Notes: generated from the letters alone by a model not told the origin. Positions 1 through 4,896 are shown, counted from the first letter of the stretch. The stretch is DNA of 5,020 nt from DASPXY01 sp038227745 (GCA_038227745.1 JBBRPS010000736.1:1-5020); one strand, 5' to 3'. Numbers and translations are program-made.

Positions 1-4
1 CTTG

Positions 5-95
5 GGAGTGCGGCGCTCGGCGCCGCTTGTCTTTTTTTCTTCTTGCGGCCTGGAACTCGACAAAGAAAGAAACGCGGCGCCGAGCGCCGCACTCC
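5..95. repeat. Pair of inverted REP-like hairpins (REPIN-like element)
   Basis: Two 22-nt arms, 5-26 and 74-95, are perfect reverse complements separated by 47 nt. Each arm is also a small hairpin: a 7-bp stem GCGGCGC/GCGCCGC with a three-base loop (10-26 and 74-90). Each has GGAG-T at the outer foot of its stem (GGAGT at 5-9; ACTCC at 91-95 on the other strand). A GGAG or GTAG head beside a short GC-rich palindrome, occurring as inverted pairs, is the known form of REP sequences mobilised by RAYT (Y1-type) transposases. The part between the arms is T-rich then A-rich and adds partial pairing (about 30-45 with 61-72). No transposase gene is visible. The REP assignment is inferred from form alone; an ordinary strong hairpin is the alternative. 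Confidence 0.6.
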
Positions 96-125
96 AAAGC
101 CGCCCCTGAAAAGGTAAGCGCTACA

Positions 126-1007
126 ATGCTACCCATCGACCTTTGCGCTCAGGCGGCCTGCCTCCTTGAGGTCACCGCCCGCAAGCCGGGCAACGTCCAC
201 CGCCTCCGCGACTTCGACGACGCCACTCTGCTCGACTTCCTCCTCAGCGCCGCCGCCATAGGCCCCGAGATGGGCGCCGCCCCGCGCCGCCGCGTCGGCG
301 AAACGGTCGTCGCCGCCGTTCAGGCCACGCGCCGCGTCACGCGCGGCAACACCAACCTCGGCATGATCCTCCTCCTCGCCCCGCTCGCCGCCGTGCCACC
401 GGACGCGGACCTGCGCACCGGACTGAACGGGATCCTCGATCGCCTCGATACGGAGGATTCGCGGCTCGTCTATCGGGCGATCCGCCACGCCGCCCCCGGC
501 GGATTAGGACAGGCGCCCGAGCAGGACGTGTGCGACGCGCCGAGTCTTCCGTTGCGTGAGGTCATGGCGCTGGCCGCCGACCGCGACCTCGTGGCGCGGC
601 AGTACGCCGACGGCTTCCGCGCGGTCTTCGACGAGGGCGTGCCTGTGCTGCGCGACGTGCTGGGCAGGACGCCCTGGCTGGAAACCGCGGTCATCGCCTG
701 CCACCTGCACTTGATGGCGGCGCACCCCGATACGCTGATCGCGCGCAAGCGCGGGCAAGCCGAGGCGGACGAGTCGGCACGGCGGGCGCGGCGAGTGCTC
801 GACGCGGGCTGGCCGGACGCCCCGGGGGCCGACGCGGCGCTGGCGGACCTGGACGCCTGGCTGCGGGCGGAGGGCCGCGGCCGCAACCCGGGGACGACGG
901 CGGACCTGGTGACGGCGTGCTTGTTCGTGGCCCTGCGCGAGCGTATCATACAACTACCGCACAACTTCGCGCCGTCGCTGCACCCCCACGGGCCCGGTCA
1001 TGGCTGA
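126..1007 (+). CDS. CitG-like triphosphoribosyl-dephospho-CoA synthase family protein (H4MPT-associated type)
   Basis: The product is a 293-residue cytosolic protein of the CitG family (COG1767). CitG itself makes triphosphoribosyl-dephospho-CoA, the prosthetic-group precursor of citrate lyase. Homologues in methanogens, methylotrophs and planctomycetes occur with tetrahydromethanopterin/C1-transfer genes, where their reaction is not settled. Visible family motifs are KPGNVHR (20-26), NTNLGMILLLAPLA (75-88), GGLG followed by DV (125-135), PDTLIARKRG (201-210) and RNPGTTADLVTACLF (253-267). Length fits the family. I start at the ATG at 126 because the family-like sequence begins there and AAAAGG (109-114) lies 11 nt upstream; the open frame continues back to 27, but that part is made of the repeat arm. 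It overlaps the next gene by 8 nt, implying translational coupling. No citrate lyase genes are seen, so the H4MPT-type role is preferred. The family call is firm and the role inferred. Confidence 0.88.
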   Translation: MLPIDLCAQAACLLEVTARKPGNVHRLRDFDDATLLDFLLSAAAIGPEMGAAPRRRVGETVVAAVQATRRVTRGNTNLGMILLLAPLAAVPPDADLRTGLNGILDRLDTEDSRLVYRAIRHAAPGGLGQAPEQDVCDAPSLPLREVMALAADRDLVARQYADGFRAVFDEGVPVLRDVLGRTPWLETAVIACHLHLMAAHPDTLIARKRGQAEADESARRARRVLDAGWPDAPGADAALADLDAWLRAEGRGRNPGTTADLVTACLFVALRERIIQLPHNFAPSLHPHGPGHG

Positions 1008-1491
1008 ACACTACAAGGTCCGCGTTACCAAGGACCACTTCGTCTTCTGCAGCGGGCACTTCATCAGCTACGAGGGCGACAAGTGTGAGCGCCTGCACGG
1101 CCACAACTACCGCGCCACCGTCGAGATCGAGGGCGAACTGGACGAGAACCGCTACGTCTTCGACTTCATCGCTCTCAAACAGCGCATGCGGGCGATTACG
1201 GACGAGCTGGACCATCACATGATGCTGGCGACGAGCAACCCGTACATCCACGTCGAGGAGGGGGCGCGCAGCGTGCGCGTCCGTTACAAGGACCGCGAGT
1301 GGTTGTTTCCGCGCGAGGACTGCGTGCTGCTGCCGATCGAGAACACGACGGCCGAATTGCTGGCGCGCTACATCGCCCAGCGGCTGCTCGAGGACCTGCG
1401 CCGCCACCATCAGTTCGAGCCGCGCGTGCTGCGCGTCGAGGTGGAGGAGAACGTCGGGCAGTCGGCGACCTGCGAGGTCACGCGCTCATAG
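1000..1491 (+). CDS. 6-pyruvoyl-tetrahydropterin synthase / QueD family protein
   Basis: The product is a 163-residue zinc enzyme of the PTPS/QueD family (COG0720), whose members act on 7,8-dihydroneopterin triphosphate to give pyruvoyl-, carboxy- or hydroxymethyl-pterins. The full catalytic set is visible: zinc ligands H20, H33 and H35 (SGHF and LHGHNY), nucleophile C29 (DKCERLHGH), the D71-H72 pair (ELDHHMM), substrate-anchoring E114 (IENTTAE), and a C-terminal VEVEEN strand at 146-151. It is about 40 residues longer than typical QueD, mostly because of a segment at about 80-112 between the LDHH and IENTTAE motifs. The ATG lies inside the end of the CitG-like gene, with no clear Shine-Dalgarno site, so it is probably translated by coupling. 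Its partner suggests a pterin cofactor such as H4MPT rather than queuosine, and no queC/queE/queF is visible. Family confident; exact product unknown. Confidence 0.88.
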   Translation: MAEHYKVRVTKDHFVFCSGHFISYEGDKCERLHGHNYRATVEIEGELDENRYVFDFIALKQRMRAITDELDHHMMLATSNPYIHVEEGARSVRVRYKDREWLFPREDCVLLPIENTTAELLARYIAQRLLEDLRRHHQFEPRVLRVEVEENVGQSATCEVTRS

Positions 1492-2211
1492 GCCGGCGAG
1501 GTCTTCGCGGCGCAGCCGGCCATCGTGCAGCGCCGAGGCGACCAGCACGCCCCACACCCCGGACTCCTCGAGCCGCCGCAGATCCGCGACGCCGCGCACC
1601 CCGCCCCCCGCGATCACTTCCCGCTGCGGATACGCTTGCGCCAGGCGGCGGCACAGGTCTTCCGTCCCGGGGCCTTCCGAGACTCCCACCCGCGCCAGGT
1701 CGAGGACGATCAGGCGCCGGACGCCGCAGGCGACCGCCCGGACGGCGATCTCCCAGGCGTCGGCCGTCCCCCACGCGGCCCCGTCGCCGAGCGGCCGGCC
1801 GCCTTTCAGGTCGAGGGAGAAGATGATCCGGTCGCCGTGGCTGCCGCACAGCTCACGCAGGGCCCGGGGGCCGGCGAGGGTCTCCAGGCCCGCGATGATG
1901 CCCTCGACCCCGACATCGGCCAGGGGGATTGCGTCGTGTATGTCTCGCAGGCCGGCATCGACCCAGAGGCGGAAGCCGTCCCGCTGCAAGGCGGCGTAGG
2001 TGTCCACCGCGGGCGCCGCGGCGGCGATGGCATCGAGGTCCGCGAGGTAGAGACGCGTGAGGCCGAAGTGATCGCGGAAGGCCCGGGCCACGGTGAGGGG
2101 ATCGTCGGCGGGGGTCAGTCGGCTGACGACGGGGCGGTACGATTGGCGCAGCCCCGCGACCCCCCGGACCACCCGATTCTTCAGCAGGTCGAGGACCGGC
2201 AGCACAGTCAC
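1486..2211 (-). CDS. HisA-related (beta/alpha)8-barrel protein, H4MPT-associated type
   Basis: The product has 241 residues and the ProFAR isomerase (HisA/HisF) fold. HisA performs an Amadori rearrangement in histidine synthesis. Divergent relatives (COG1411, annotated as HisA-related and uncharacterised) occur in methanogens and in bacteria with H4MPT-linked C1 metabolism. Seen here: Asp8 in VLDLLKNRVVRG, aligned with the HisA catalytic Asp; Asp134 in FSLDLKGG and Asp171 in VLDLARVG on later strands; phosphate-binding segments IIAGLETLAG (105-114), AGGGV (201-205) and VASALHDG (224-231). Length matches HisA. No other his genes adjoin it, and the CitG-like and PTPS-like neighbours favour the C1-cofactor paralogue over histidine HisA. 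The start is GTG at 2211, chosen because GGGAGG (2223-2228, minus strand) lies 11 nt upstream; a second GTG two codons in is too distant. It converges on the PTPS gene with a 6-nt overlap. Confidence 0.82.
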   Translation of the reverse strand: MTVLPVLDLLKNRVVRGVAGLRQSYRPVVSRLTPADDPLTVARAFRDHFGLTRLYLADLDAIAAAAPAVDTYAALQRDGFRLWVDAGLRDIHDAIPLADVGVEGIIAGLETLAGPRALRELCGSHGDRIIFSLDLKGGRPLGDGAAWGTADAWEIAVRAVACGVRRLIVLDLARVGVSEGPGTEDLCRRLAQAYPQREVIAGGGVRGVADLRRLEESGVWGVLVASALHDGRLRREDLAGL

Positions 2212-2222
2212 TTTCGACTTGA

Positions 2223-2228
2223 CCTCCC
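2223..2228 (-). promoter_or_regulatory. Shine-Dalgarno site of the HisA-like gene
   Basis: The minus strand reads GGGAGG here, 11 nt before the GTG at 2211. It decides between two nearby GTG codons (2211 and 2205) in favour of the first. Confidence 0.65.
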
Positions 2229-2263
2229 GAAGGGTACGGCGGTCACTCTCCTTGGCAGAACAC

Positions 2264-2293
2264 AGTGTACCGATTCACTCGGTCGTGAGGCCA
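2264..2293 (-). promoter_or_regulatory. Possible promoter of the HisA-like gene
   Basis: On the minus strand a TACACT box (2269-2264) lies about 50 nt before the GTG start. The matching -35 position, 18 nt upstream, reads TGGCCT (2293-2288) and is poor. The same TACACT hexamer serves as -10 in the divergent promoter at 2387-2415, which is the main reason for listing this one. Weak. Confidence 0.25.
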
Positions 2294-2386
2294 CTCGAGA
2301 GCTGACCGGCGTGGGACGGAGCCGAGGGTGCCCGGAAATGACGTCCGCGATCAACAGCGCATGCGCCCCCGCCCGCACCGCGAGGC

Positions 2387-2415
2387 GTGACAAGGACGAC
2401 CGCTTCGTTTACACT
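2387..2415 (+). promoter_or_regulatory. Sigma70-type promoter upstream of the small lysine-rich gene
   Basis: A -35 box GTGACA (2387-2392, five of six consensus bases) and a -10 box TACACT (2410-2415, four of six) are separated by exactly 17 nt. Transcription would start near 2422, giving a GC-rich leader of about 70 nt before the GTG at 2495. The -10 lies in the only locally AT-rich stretch (TTCGTTTACACTAG). The intergenic setting between divergent genes fits. Confidence 0.55.
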
Positions 2416-2482
2416 AGCGAGAGACAGGGGTGACGCGGGCGCGGGCGCGCGGCCAGGGCCCGGCGGCCCCGAGAGATGTTGC

Positions 2483-2488
2483 GGAGGT
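2483..2488 (+). promoter_or_regulatory. Strong Shine-Dalgarno site of the small lysine-rich gene
   Basis: GGAGGT lies 6 nt before GTG 2495 and is the best ribosome-binding site in the window. It fixes the start of the small gene and argues against the upstream ATG at 2387, which would add 36 low-complexity residues and lies within the -35 region of the promoter. Confidence 0.75.
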
Positions 2489-2494
2489 GTTTCC

Positions 2495-2671
2495 GTGAGT
2501 ATCATTCGTGTCGGCCTTTCGGAGACCAAGAAGTTCGCGGACGGCTACGACGCCATCTTCGGCAAGAAGAAGGCCGAGGAGGCCGCCGAGGAGACCACGT
2601 CCGGCGGCGACAAGAAGGCGGCCGAGCCGAAGGCCGCGGCGAAGAAGAAAAAGGCGTCGAAGAAGAAGTAA
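2495..2671 (+). CDS. Small basic protein with conserved-looking head and lysine/alanine tail
   Basis: The product has 58 residues. Residues 1-23 (MSIIRVGLSETKKFADGYDA then IFG) look like a short folded or binding motif. Residues 24-58 are a low-complexity K/A/E tail: an acidic patch at about 28-33 (EEAAEE), then KKAAEPKAAAKKKKASKKK ending exactly at the C-terminus. Lysine/alanine tails like this occur in bacterial histone H1-like and other nucleic-acid-associated proteins, so nucleic acid binding is possible, but that rests on composition alone. I do not know a named family; the head resembles small hypothetical proteins I recall from planctomycetes. The gene is strongly supported by its own promoter (2387-2415), a GGAGGT site 6 nt before the GTG start, and a terminator 29 nt after the TAA. 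There is no signal peptide or membrane segment. It appears to be a single-gene transcription unit. Confidence 0.75.
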   Translation: MSIIRVGLSETKKFADGYDAIFGKKKAEEAAEETTSGGDKKAAEPKAAAKKKKASKKK

Positions 2672-2699
2672 TCGCCGCGCCCCGTCGCCGACTTCCCAG

Positions 2700-2743
2700 G
2701 GCCCGCGGGCCGCCCTCCGGGGCGACCGTGGGCCTGTTTCCTT
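2700..2743 (+). terminator. Rho-independent terminator of the small gene
   Basis: The hairpin begins 29 nt after the stop codon. Outer arms 2700-2708 (GGCCCGCGG) and 2726-2734 (CCGTGGGCC) pair over 9 bp including one G-T pair. After a small internal loop, inner arms CGCCC (2711-2715) and GGGCG (2720-2724) close a TCCG tetraloop of the stable UNCG class. TGTTTCCTT follows immediately, a modest U tract. It separates the small gene from tssA. Confidence 0.62.
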
Positions 2744-2776
2744 GCGAGGGTCGTCGCGTTCCGCTAGAACAGCGGA
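2742..2776 (+). promoter_or_regulatory. Possible promoter of tssA with an inverted repeat over the -10
   Basis: TTGCGA (2742-2747) and TAGAAC (2765-2770) are 17 nt apart, each matching four of six sigma70 consensus bases. A short inverted repeat TCCGCT-N5-AGCGGA (2760-2765 and 2771-2776) straddles the -10 and could be an operator or merely a small hairpin. The position just after a terminator and about 85 nt before the tssA start is sensible. Moderate to low confidence. Confidence 0.35.
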
Positions 2777-2857
2777 GGCGCTACGAGCGCACGGCTGCGG
2801 CGCCGTGCCCCGGTCCCCCGCGGCCCGCCGCGGACCACCCCCGCACCTCCCGCGACC

Positions 2858-3946
2858 ATGGCCTCACCACCGCTGCTGAAGTTCGAGGAGTTGACCGCCC
2901 CCATCCCCGGCGACGAGCCGGCCGGCGAGACCGTGCCGTTCTCGGCGCGGCAGAGGCTCGAAGAGTACCGCAAGGAGGTCAACCCCGCCGACTTCGCCGA
3001 GGACGACCCGCTGCGGCCCAGCGAGCCGAAGTACGCCAACTGGCCGGGCATCGTCGAGCTGGCGAAGGAGGCCCTCGGCGGCACCTCCAAGGACATGCTC
3101 GTCGCCGCCCGCCTCACCGAGGCCCTCACGAAGCAGCACGGCTTCGCCGGGGTCCGCGACGGCCTGCACCTGCTGCGCCTCCTGGTCGAACAGGCCTGGG
3201 ACCGCGTCCACCCCGTCATCGAGGACGGCGACATCGAGGTGCGCGCCGGCGCCTTCAACTGGCTCGATGAGCCGGACCGCGGCGCCCGCTTCCCCAACAC
3301 GCTGCGCACCGTGCCGCTCGTCGAACTCGATGGCGCGGGCTACGGCTGGCACCACTGGAAGCTCCTCCAGGAGGGCCGCGGCTCGCTGACCGCCGAGGTG
3401 TTCGAGCGCGCCATCCAGGCCACACCGCGCGAGGAGTGCCAGCGGCGTACAGAGGACCTCGGCGAGGCCCTGAACGAGGTGCAGTTGCTCACCGGCGCCC
3501 TGAACGAGAAGATGAACACTCTCGCCCCGGGCATGCTCGGGGTCCAGAAGGCGCTCACCGAGTGCCAGACGCTCGCCCAGCAAATCCTGCAACGCAAGGG
3601 CCCGCCCCCCGAGGAGGGCGGGGATGAGGCGCCCGCCGAGGAGGGGGGCGCGGCGGAGTCGGCGGGGGAAGAGGGGGCCGCGGAGGCGCCCGGGGTACGG
3701 GGCAAGGCAGCCGCCCGGCCGATGCGCACCCGCGCCGACGTCTACCGCCAACTGGCCGAGGCGGCCGCCCTGCTCCAGCAGATCGAGCCGCACAGTCCCA
3801 TCCCGTATCTGATCCAGCGGGCTGTCGCCCTCGGAGCCCTGCCGTTCCCGCGGCTCATGCGCGAGCTGATCCGCGACGACAACATCCTCAGCGAGATGAA
3901 CCGCGAGCTGGGGATCCGCGACGACGCAGCGGCTGCGTCGGAATAA
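2858..3946 (+). CDS. tssA: TssA-like type VI secretion protein (ImpA N-terminal domain)
   Basis: The product has 362 residues, close to TssA1-class proteins. TssA binds the type VI baseplate/membrane complex and the growing end of the tube and sheath in the cytosol, coordinating their assembly. The ImpA-type N-domain spans about 8-150: FEELTAPIPGDEPAGE (9-24), then NWPGIVELAKEAL (61-73), SKDMLVAARLTEAL (77-90), HGFAGVRDGLHLLRLL (94-109) and WDRVHPV (114-120). A helical middle (about 175-245) leads into an E/G/A-rich linker (249-283). A C-terminal domain (about 288-352) carries the TssA-type EPHSPIPYLIQRAV motif (310-323). There is no signal peptide. The ATG has no Shine-Dalgarno site (CCTCCCGCGACC precedes it), but the N-domain consensus begins about eight residues in, so the start is credible. 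No other tss gene is in view; downstream is non-coding with repeats. Whether a functional T6SS exists cannot be judged here. Confidence 0.85.
   Translation: MASPPLLKFEELTAPIPGDEPAGETVPFSARQRLEEYRKEVNPADFAEDDPLRPSEPKYANWPGIVELAKEALGGTSKDMLVAARLTEALTKQHGFAGVRDGLHLLRLLVEQAWDRVHPVIEDGDIEVRAGAFNWLDEPDRGARFPNTLRTVPLVELDGAGYGWHHWKLLQEGRGSLTAEVFERAIQATPREECQRRTEDLGEALNEVQLLTGALNEKMNTLAPGMLGVQKALTECQTLAQQILQRKGPPPEEGGDEAPAEEGGAAESAGEEGAAEAPGVRGKAAARPMRTRADVYRQLAEAAALLQQIEPHSPIPYLIQRAVALGALPFPRLMRELIRDDNILSEMNRELGIRDDAAAASE
3922..3940 (+). other. Short hairpin at the 3' end of tssA
   Basis: CGACGCAG (3922-3929) and CTGCGTCG (3933-3940) form an 8-bp stem with a three-base CGG loop inside the last codons of tssA, ending three bases before its TAA. 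No T tract follows, so it is not a standard terminator. It might protect the 3' end of the mRNA, or be a by-product of the alanine/arginine codons. Confidence 0.3.
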
Positions 3947-4043
3947 CCTGAGGAGTGAGAGTCTGTTCCCGAAGGCCGGAAAACGGTGTCTGGAACGAAT
4001 GGCAGTGTTCTGCGCAACCGCCGTTACGGAGGGCAGCACGGTC

Positions 4044-4131
4044 AAAGCACGCTCGTTTAGTCGCGCGCCGCGCGCTCGCCCCCCGCGTAGCGGGATCTGG
4101 CTCACCGCTCGCGGCTAAACGAGCGCGCTTT
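4044..4131. repeat. Large cruciform-type palindrome with inner hairpin
   Basis: Arms 4044-4065 and 4110-4131 pair over 22 positions with one A/C mismatch (4049/4126) and one G-T pair (4061/4114). The core is CGCTCGTTTAG against CTAAACGAGCG. Inside lies a second hairpin CCCGC-GTA-GCGGG (4082-4094). The element sits in the 295-bp non-coding gap between tssA and the convergent Uma2 gene. The AT-rich TTTAG/CTAAA core within very GC-rich DNA and the nested hairpin look like a dispersed non-coding repeat or miniature element, not a terminator, since there is no T tract. Copy number in the genome cannot be seen from here. Confidence 0.6.
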
Positions 4132-4166
4132 AGCCATGCAGGACCCAGTATTACCCGCGCGGGAGC

Positions 4167-4217
4167 AATTGGGCCGGGTCGGGGTGGGAGTCACCTCCCA
4201 CCCCGACCCGGCCAATT
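4167..4217. terminator. Strong hairpin between convergent genes, probable bidirectional terminator
   Basis: A perfect 19-bp stem joins 4172-4190 (starting GGCCGGGTCGGGG) to 4195-4213 with a TCAC loop. It is extended by four A-T pairs, AATT at 4167-4170 with AATT at 4214-4217, around one bulged G at 4171. It lies 25 nt beyond the Uma2 stop (minus strand) and about 220 nt beyond the tssA stop, in convergent orientation. The T tracts are short on both strands (AATTTCC on plus, CAATTGC on minus), so it may block read-through mainly by stem strength. It could alternatively belong to the repeat complex at 4044-4131. Confidence 0.5.
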
Positions 4218-4241
4218 TCCCCCGGGCAACGGATCAGCCGG

Positions 4242-4850
4242 TCATCCCTGGCCTGCTTGCGGGGGTGTCTCCTCCTCTCCCGGCAGATAGAAGAAATCGG
4301 CCACGCGGCAGTGGAAGCCGGGCAACTCGGGGTCTCCCGTCAGTTCGTCGGCACCCTCGAACACCTGGGGGAGCTGGTTCAATCGGTACACGGTCACGCT
4401 CCGCCCCTCCGGATCCACGAGCCAGATCACGGCGATCCCGCGGCCGAGGAACTCCGTGATCCGGCGCGTCACCTTGGCCCACTTGTCGTTCGGCGACAGC
4501 ACCTCGACCGCCAGCGTGGGGAGGTGGTCGGAATAGCGGGGGTTGAGGTCATCGTAACGTCGCGCCTGGTCGTAGAGAAACACATCCGGACCGCGTACCG
4601 TGTCGGGGTCACGCTCCAGGATGAGACCGGTGTCGTTGCTGCAGGCGTAGCCCTGGCGCCGCTGGAACGTGTAGTTGGCGAGGATTCCCCCCACGTTGAG
4701 GCAGACAAAGCCGTGTCGTTCTCCCGGTCGAGGCACTTCCATCACCTCTCCGCGCTCCAGTTCAAAGTGCCGATCCCGGTTTTCGGGCCGGTTGCACCAG
4801 TCGAAAAACTCCTCCGCGTTCAGCTGCTGTTTGATCACTACTGGAGTCAT
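4242..4850 (-). CDS. Uma2 family (DUF820) PD-(D/E)XK nuclease-fold protein
   Basis: The product has 202 residues, normal for Uma2 proteins, which adopt a restriction-endonuclease-like fold, are very numerous in planctomycetes and cyanobacteria, and mostly have no known target. Visible: N-terminal AEEFFDW (12-18); FELERGEVMEV (29-39) with conserved glutamates; H46 of the ERHG segment; GPDVFLYD (87-94) supplying active-site D89; LAVEVLSPND (113-122) supplying E116; and IAVIWLVDPEGRSVTVYR (139-156), the final strands. The helix that usually carries a catalytic Lys reads DKWAKVTRRITEFL (122-135), with Arg at the usual Lys position and K126 nearby. I chose the ATG at 4850 because AGGAAGGAGA (4870-4861) lies 10 nt upstream; a GTG-type start at 4898 falls inside the predicted -10 box. 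It is transcribed towards tssA. No partner gene or toxin-antitoxin pair is visible. Confidence 0.88.
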   Translation of the reverse strand: MTPVVIKQQLNAEEFFDWCNRPENRDRHFELERGEVMEVPRPGERHGFVCLNVGGILANYTFQRRQGYACSNDTGLILERDPDTVRGPDVFLYDQARRYDDLNPRYSDHLPTLAVEVLSPNDKWAKVTRRITEFLGRGIAVIWLVDPEGRSVTVYRLNQLPQVFEGADELTGDPELPGFHCRVADFFYLPGEEETPPQAGQG

Positions 4851-4860
4851 GAACGTCTGC

Positions 4861-4870
4861 TCTCCTTCCT
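4861..4870 (-). promoter_or_regulatory. Shine-Dalgarno site of the Uma2 gene
   Basis: The minus strand reads AGGAAGGAGA, ending 10 nt before the ATG at 4850. It supports the 202-residue start over the longer 218-residue reading. Confidence 0.65.
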
Positions 4871-4896
4871 CTTGAGGGATGGTCGCCACCGAGCAC

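Noticed and set aside
27..125. N-terminal extension of the CitG-like gene from 27
   Set aside because: It would be translated through the inverted-repeat element into low-complexity sequence unlike the family; homology-like sequence begins at the ATG at 126, which has AAAAGG upstream.
122..127. TACAAT as a -10 promoter box
   Set aside because: It overlaps the start codon and has no -35 match at the right distance.
1525..2433. 302-residue plus-strand open frame
   Set aside because: It lies antisense to the HisA-like gene with arginine/glycine-rich sequence and no recognisable motif; it is open because of GC-rich codon structure.
2387..2494. Longer start for the small lysine-rich protein
   Set aside because: The ATG overlaps the -35 box, has no ribosome-binding site and adds 36 low-complexity residues; GTG 2495 has GGAGGT 6 nt upstream.
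2476..3270. 264-residue plus-strand frame starting near the small gene
   Set aside because: It is an out-of-frame reading of the small lysine-rich gene, its terminator and the start of tssA, made almost entirely of Arg, Pro, Gly and Ala.
3605..3710. G-quadruplex in the tssA linker region
   Set aside because: Several G runs are present, but most loops are about 15-20 nt long, so the case is weak, and the G-richness follows from Gly/Glu/Ala codons.
2864..4105. 413-residue minus-strand open frame
   Set aside because: It mirrors tssA and is leucine/arginine/glycine-rich with no family features; the plus strand has clear TssA motifs.
3955..4290. 111-residue plus-strand open frame after tssA
   Set aside because: It runs through both hairpins and into the antisense of the Uma2 gene, has Arg/Pro/Ser/Gly-rich sequence, and shows no family resemblance. 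The 3947-4241 gap otherwise holds only the cruciform and the hairpin.
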